A DNA stretch of 34,479 nt. Source: Desulfocapsa sp. Lineage in GTDB: Bacteria > Desulfobacterota > Desulfobulbia > Desulfobulbales > Desulfocapsaceae. The position numbers were made by a program, and so were the translations under genes. Below the pieces are notes generated by a model. That model saw only the letters and a list, made by a program, of their open reading frames with translations, was not told the DNA's origin and ran no database searches. This document shows positions 32,717 through 34,479 of this stretch, one piece after another. Positions within the stretch are counted from its first letter, which is position 1, and each line of letters begins with the position of its first letter. The stretch is from the NCBI GenBank assembly GCA_030145625.1, contig JAQYVF010000050.1, positions 1-34,479 of the forward strand, read 5' to 3'.

Positions 32717-33331
32717 ATGGATTCACATTCGATAAACCTTCGCCCAGCTAATTCCATGGAAGACGACGGTTTGGCCTTTGCCCGATACCTCGACGAAGCC
32801 GCCGAGGGATTCTTTCGCTTCATGCTCGGTCGTCGAGCCAGGCAGATAGTCGCCACAGCGTTTACTCAGCCGGACCACGATCTCTCACACCAAAACGTAA
32901 CCTTCGCAGAACATGACAACGTTATCGTAGGGATGGTCTCCGGCTACACTGCCGAACAGCATCGCCGATTCACACGAGAATCACTCACGCGAGCTGCGGG
33001 CCGGTGGAATCTGCGGATGCGGATCGTGCTGGGGTTGTTCTCACCGCTCATGCGGATTATCGACTCGATCGCTGATAATGACTTCTATCTTCAGGCCATT
33101 GCTGTTGACGAGGAGTGGCGTGGCGTGGGCGTCGGTACCGTGTTGATGGATTCACTTGAACAGCAGGCCCATGCGAGTGGGTGTACTCGGTTGGCTCTTG
33201 ATGTTTCAGAGAAAAACGAGAGTGCCCGTCGCTTCTACGAGCGTCGTGGAATGACCATAGAGTCGCAATGGCCGAAGTGTCTGAAGATACCAGCAATAAG
33301 GTTCTATCGAATGACCAAGATACTAGAATAG
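32717..33331 (+). CDS. GNAT family N-acetyltransferase (cassette-borne)
   Basis: ATG 32717 is preferred over the upstream TTG 32675, which lies inside attC site 1. The 204-residue protein has a GNAT fold: the acetyl-CoA loop VDEEWRGVGVGTVLMDSLE and the C-terminal NESARRFYERRGMTIESQW motif. The substrate is unknown and could be a small molecule, an antibiotic or a protein. Base composition is visibly richer in GC than the AT-rich genes on both sides. The gene begins 13 bp after one attC-like site and ends 7 bp before another, the exact layout of a mobile gene cassette. Confidence 0.88.
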   Translation: MDSHSINLRPANSMEDDGLAFARYLDEAAEGFFRFMLGRRARQIVATAFTQPDHDLSHQNVTFAEHDNVIVGMVSGYTAEQHRRFTRESLTRAAGRWNLRMRIVLGLFSPLMRIIDSIADNDFYLQAIAVDEEWRGVGVGTVLMDSLEQQAHASGCTRLALDVSEKNESARRFYERRGMTIESQWPKCLKIPAIRFYRMTKILE

Positions 33332-33338
33332 GAGAACA

Positions 33339-33398
33339 GCTGAACAAAGCGCTCCAGCAGACGCCGCTGCGCGTCGCGTGCTGAGCTTATCGTTCGGC
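33339..33398 (+). other. integron attC site 2
   Basis: GCTGAAC (33339-33345) and GTTCGGC (33392-33398) form the outer boxes. After five-base spacers, GCTCCAGCA (33351-33359) pairs with TGCTGAGC (33379-33386), leaving one extrahelical C. GACGC-CGCTGC-GCGTC (33360-33375) is the tip. The length of 60 bp and the central GACGCCGCT resemble attC sites of well-known resistance cassettes. It follows the GNAT stop by 7 bp. Confidence 0.75.
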
Positions 33399-33475
33399 AG
33401 CGCAGCGTGGATAACACAAATGGACAGAGAATCAAGTTACTTAATTTTAAGATGTTAGATTAGTGTTGAACTACT

Positions 33476-34207
33476 ATGAAAGATAAAGAAAAAAATAGTG
33501 AACATCTCCTTGCTGAAATAAAATCTCTGCAAAAGAAACTGACCGAGTTGGAATCTTTTAAAAAAGATCAAATGCATATTGAACTGGAGCTTCAAAACTC
33601 AAAAGAAGTTCTTGAAATGATAATGAACAATATACCAAAGCAGGTATTTTGGAAGAACCGCGACCTAATATATATCGGGTGCAATCAGGCCTTTGCTGAA
33701 GTGACCGGTATGAGTGATCCCGCTGAGGTGATCGGAAAGACCGATTATGATTTTCACAGGGACTCGACACATGCGGACTCCTATAGAGAGTGGGACAAAA
33801 AGATAATGGATAATGGTGAACCAGTCCTTGATATAGAGGAACCCTATCATAATTCTGACGGAAGTGAAGGAACTGTCCTTACTAGCAAAGTTCCTCTTAG
33901 AGACAAAGATGGTAACGTGTTTGGGCTTCTAGGGATATGTACTGATATATCCGAACGGAAAAAGATGGAGCTTGAAAATAAATCTCTTATTCAAGAACTG
34001 AAAGATGCAATGTCGGAAGTAAAGACTCTTGGTGGCCTTCTTCCCATCTGCTCAAACTGTAAAAAGATCAGGGACGATAAGGGCTACTGGAAACAAATTG
34101 AATCATACATCACGGATCACTCTGATGCCGAATTTACTCACGGTATATGCCAGGACTGTGCCAAAATGCTCTATCCTGATTTTGTCGATGAGAATGGAAA
34201 TATTTAG
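33476..34207 (+). CDS. PAS domain sensor protein with C-terminal four-cysteine tail
   Basis: The 243-residue soluble protein starts with a coiled coil (about 1-45), then a PAS domain (about 45-165: FWKNRDLIYIGCNQAFAEVTG, DYDFHRD, closing VFGLLGICTDISERKKMELE). It ends with the tail VKTLGGLLPICSNCKKIRDD ... GICQDCAKMLYPDF, where two CxxC pairs could bind zinc. This tail is common at the end of PAS-containing proteins in Desulfobacterota, where its role is unknown. No kinase, GGDEF or HTH output domain is present, so it may signal through protein contacts. It lies 78 bp after attC site 2, but I found no third attC behind it. Confidence 0.82.
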   Translation: MKDKEKNSEHLLAEIKSLQKKLTELESFKKDQMHIELELQNSKEVLEMIMNNIPKQVFWKNRDLIYIGCNQAFAEVTGMSDPAEVIGKTDYDFHRDSTHADSYREWDKKIMDNGEPVLDIEEPYHNSDGSEGTVLTSKVPLRDKDGNVFGLLGICTDISERKKMELENKSLIQELKDAMSEVKTLGGLLPICSNCKKIRDDKGYWKQIESYITDHSDAEFTHGICQDCAKMLYPDFVDENGNI

Positions 34208-34479
34208 TATTTAAGGAGAAAGGGGACGGGTTTGTTATAATTCCTCGCCTCTAATAAATCAACCGGCAAAAATCGCCGAACCATCTAATTAACGCAGACC
34301 GCAAGCACGTTAGTTTGTTGGCTTTGCTTATTTGGGTGTTTACCGACAACATGACAACAGGGTCGGACCAAGTCAACATCTTGGTATTGTGGAATAAACT
34401 ATTTGAGAACGGCCCTTCTTTGTGCTTAAAAACACTTTTTTAGTGGCGGAAACAGCACGCTAACCAAGAAATGCACCGG
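34208..34479. other. terminal intergenic stretch
   Basis: These 272 bp to the window edge hold no supported gene. There is a small CGGC/GCCG hairpin near 34263-34278 and an AAAGGGGACGGG string near 34220 that might be one arm of a REP-like repeat cut by the window. I could not find an attC or integrase. Confidence 0.4.

Noticed and set aside
34208-34479. third attC site after the PAS gene
   Set aside because: TTAAC and CGTTAG strings occur near 34292-34312 but they are too close together and the bases between them do not form the paired inner boxes.

Overview
The window looks like a chromosomal segment of an anaerobic Desulfobacterota bacterium, most likely Desulfobulbales-like. This is inferred from gene content: a DUF39 homocysteine-biosynthesis protein, a DUF3786 Fe-S protein, a cytochrome b/Rieske/octaheme cytochrome cluster, a SulP anion transporter, and the 'SGLLPICxxCKKIRDDKGYW' type of tail on a PAS protein. 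No rRNA, tRNA or CRISPR array was found.

Left part (1-8740). A PhnD-like/GAF/HD-GYP signalling protein with a degenerate GGDEF-like tail enters from the left edge. It is followed by a small Cys-rich protein, a fumarylacetoacetate-hydrolase-family enzyme and a universal stress protein, all on the minus strand. On the plus strand come an Fe-S/DUF3786 protein and a tight three-gene cluster: cytochrome b, Tat-anchored Rieske protein, and an octaheme cytochrome c with HEAT and TPR repeats. This cluster is a plausible quinol-oxidising complex with its own electron-accepting cytochrome.

Middle part (9009-27512). This holds a Tat-exported metallophosphoesterase and a Cpx-like envelope-stress module. 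The module has an OmpR-type regulator, a sensor kinase frameshifted at a run of seven C, a divergent Spy/CpxP-like periplasmic protein, a DUF4405 membrane protein, and three helically phased TTTACA half-sites in the shared control region. Next come a SulP transporter, an iron alcohol dehydrogenase, rsmA, two paralogous DUF2062 membrane proteins, tsaD, moaA, pheA, a DUF39-larE pair and an HU gene with a clear terminator. A REP-like hairpin and a 181-bp imperfect palindrome lie between these genes.

Right part (27513-34479). This is accessory and mosaic DNA. It contains a decayed region, a secreted hypothetical protein, a 102-bp MITE nested inside an older REP-like inverted repeat, and a cyclic-dinucleotide (GEMM-I type) riboswitch with an intrinsic terminator upstream of a 37-codon truncated exported ORF. 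That ORF runs into a prophage-like early/lysogeny region with divergent repressor, paired operator-like repeats and a packed set of small genes. After a small membrane protein, two sites with attC architecture flank a GNAT acetyltransferase, giving a probable integron gene cassette. A PAS protein follows. No integron integrase is in the window.

Two themes stand out: cyclic-di-GMP (HD-GYP protein at one end, riboswitch at the other) and mobile DNA concentrated in the last 7 kb.
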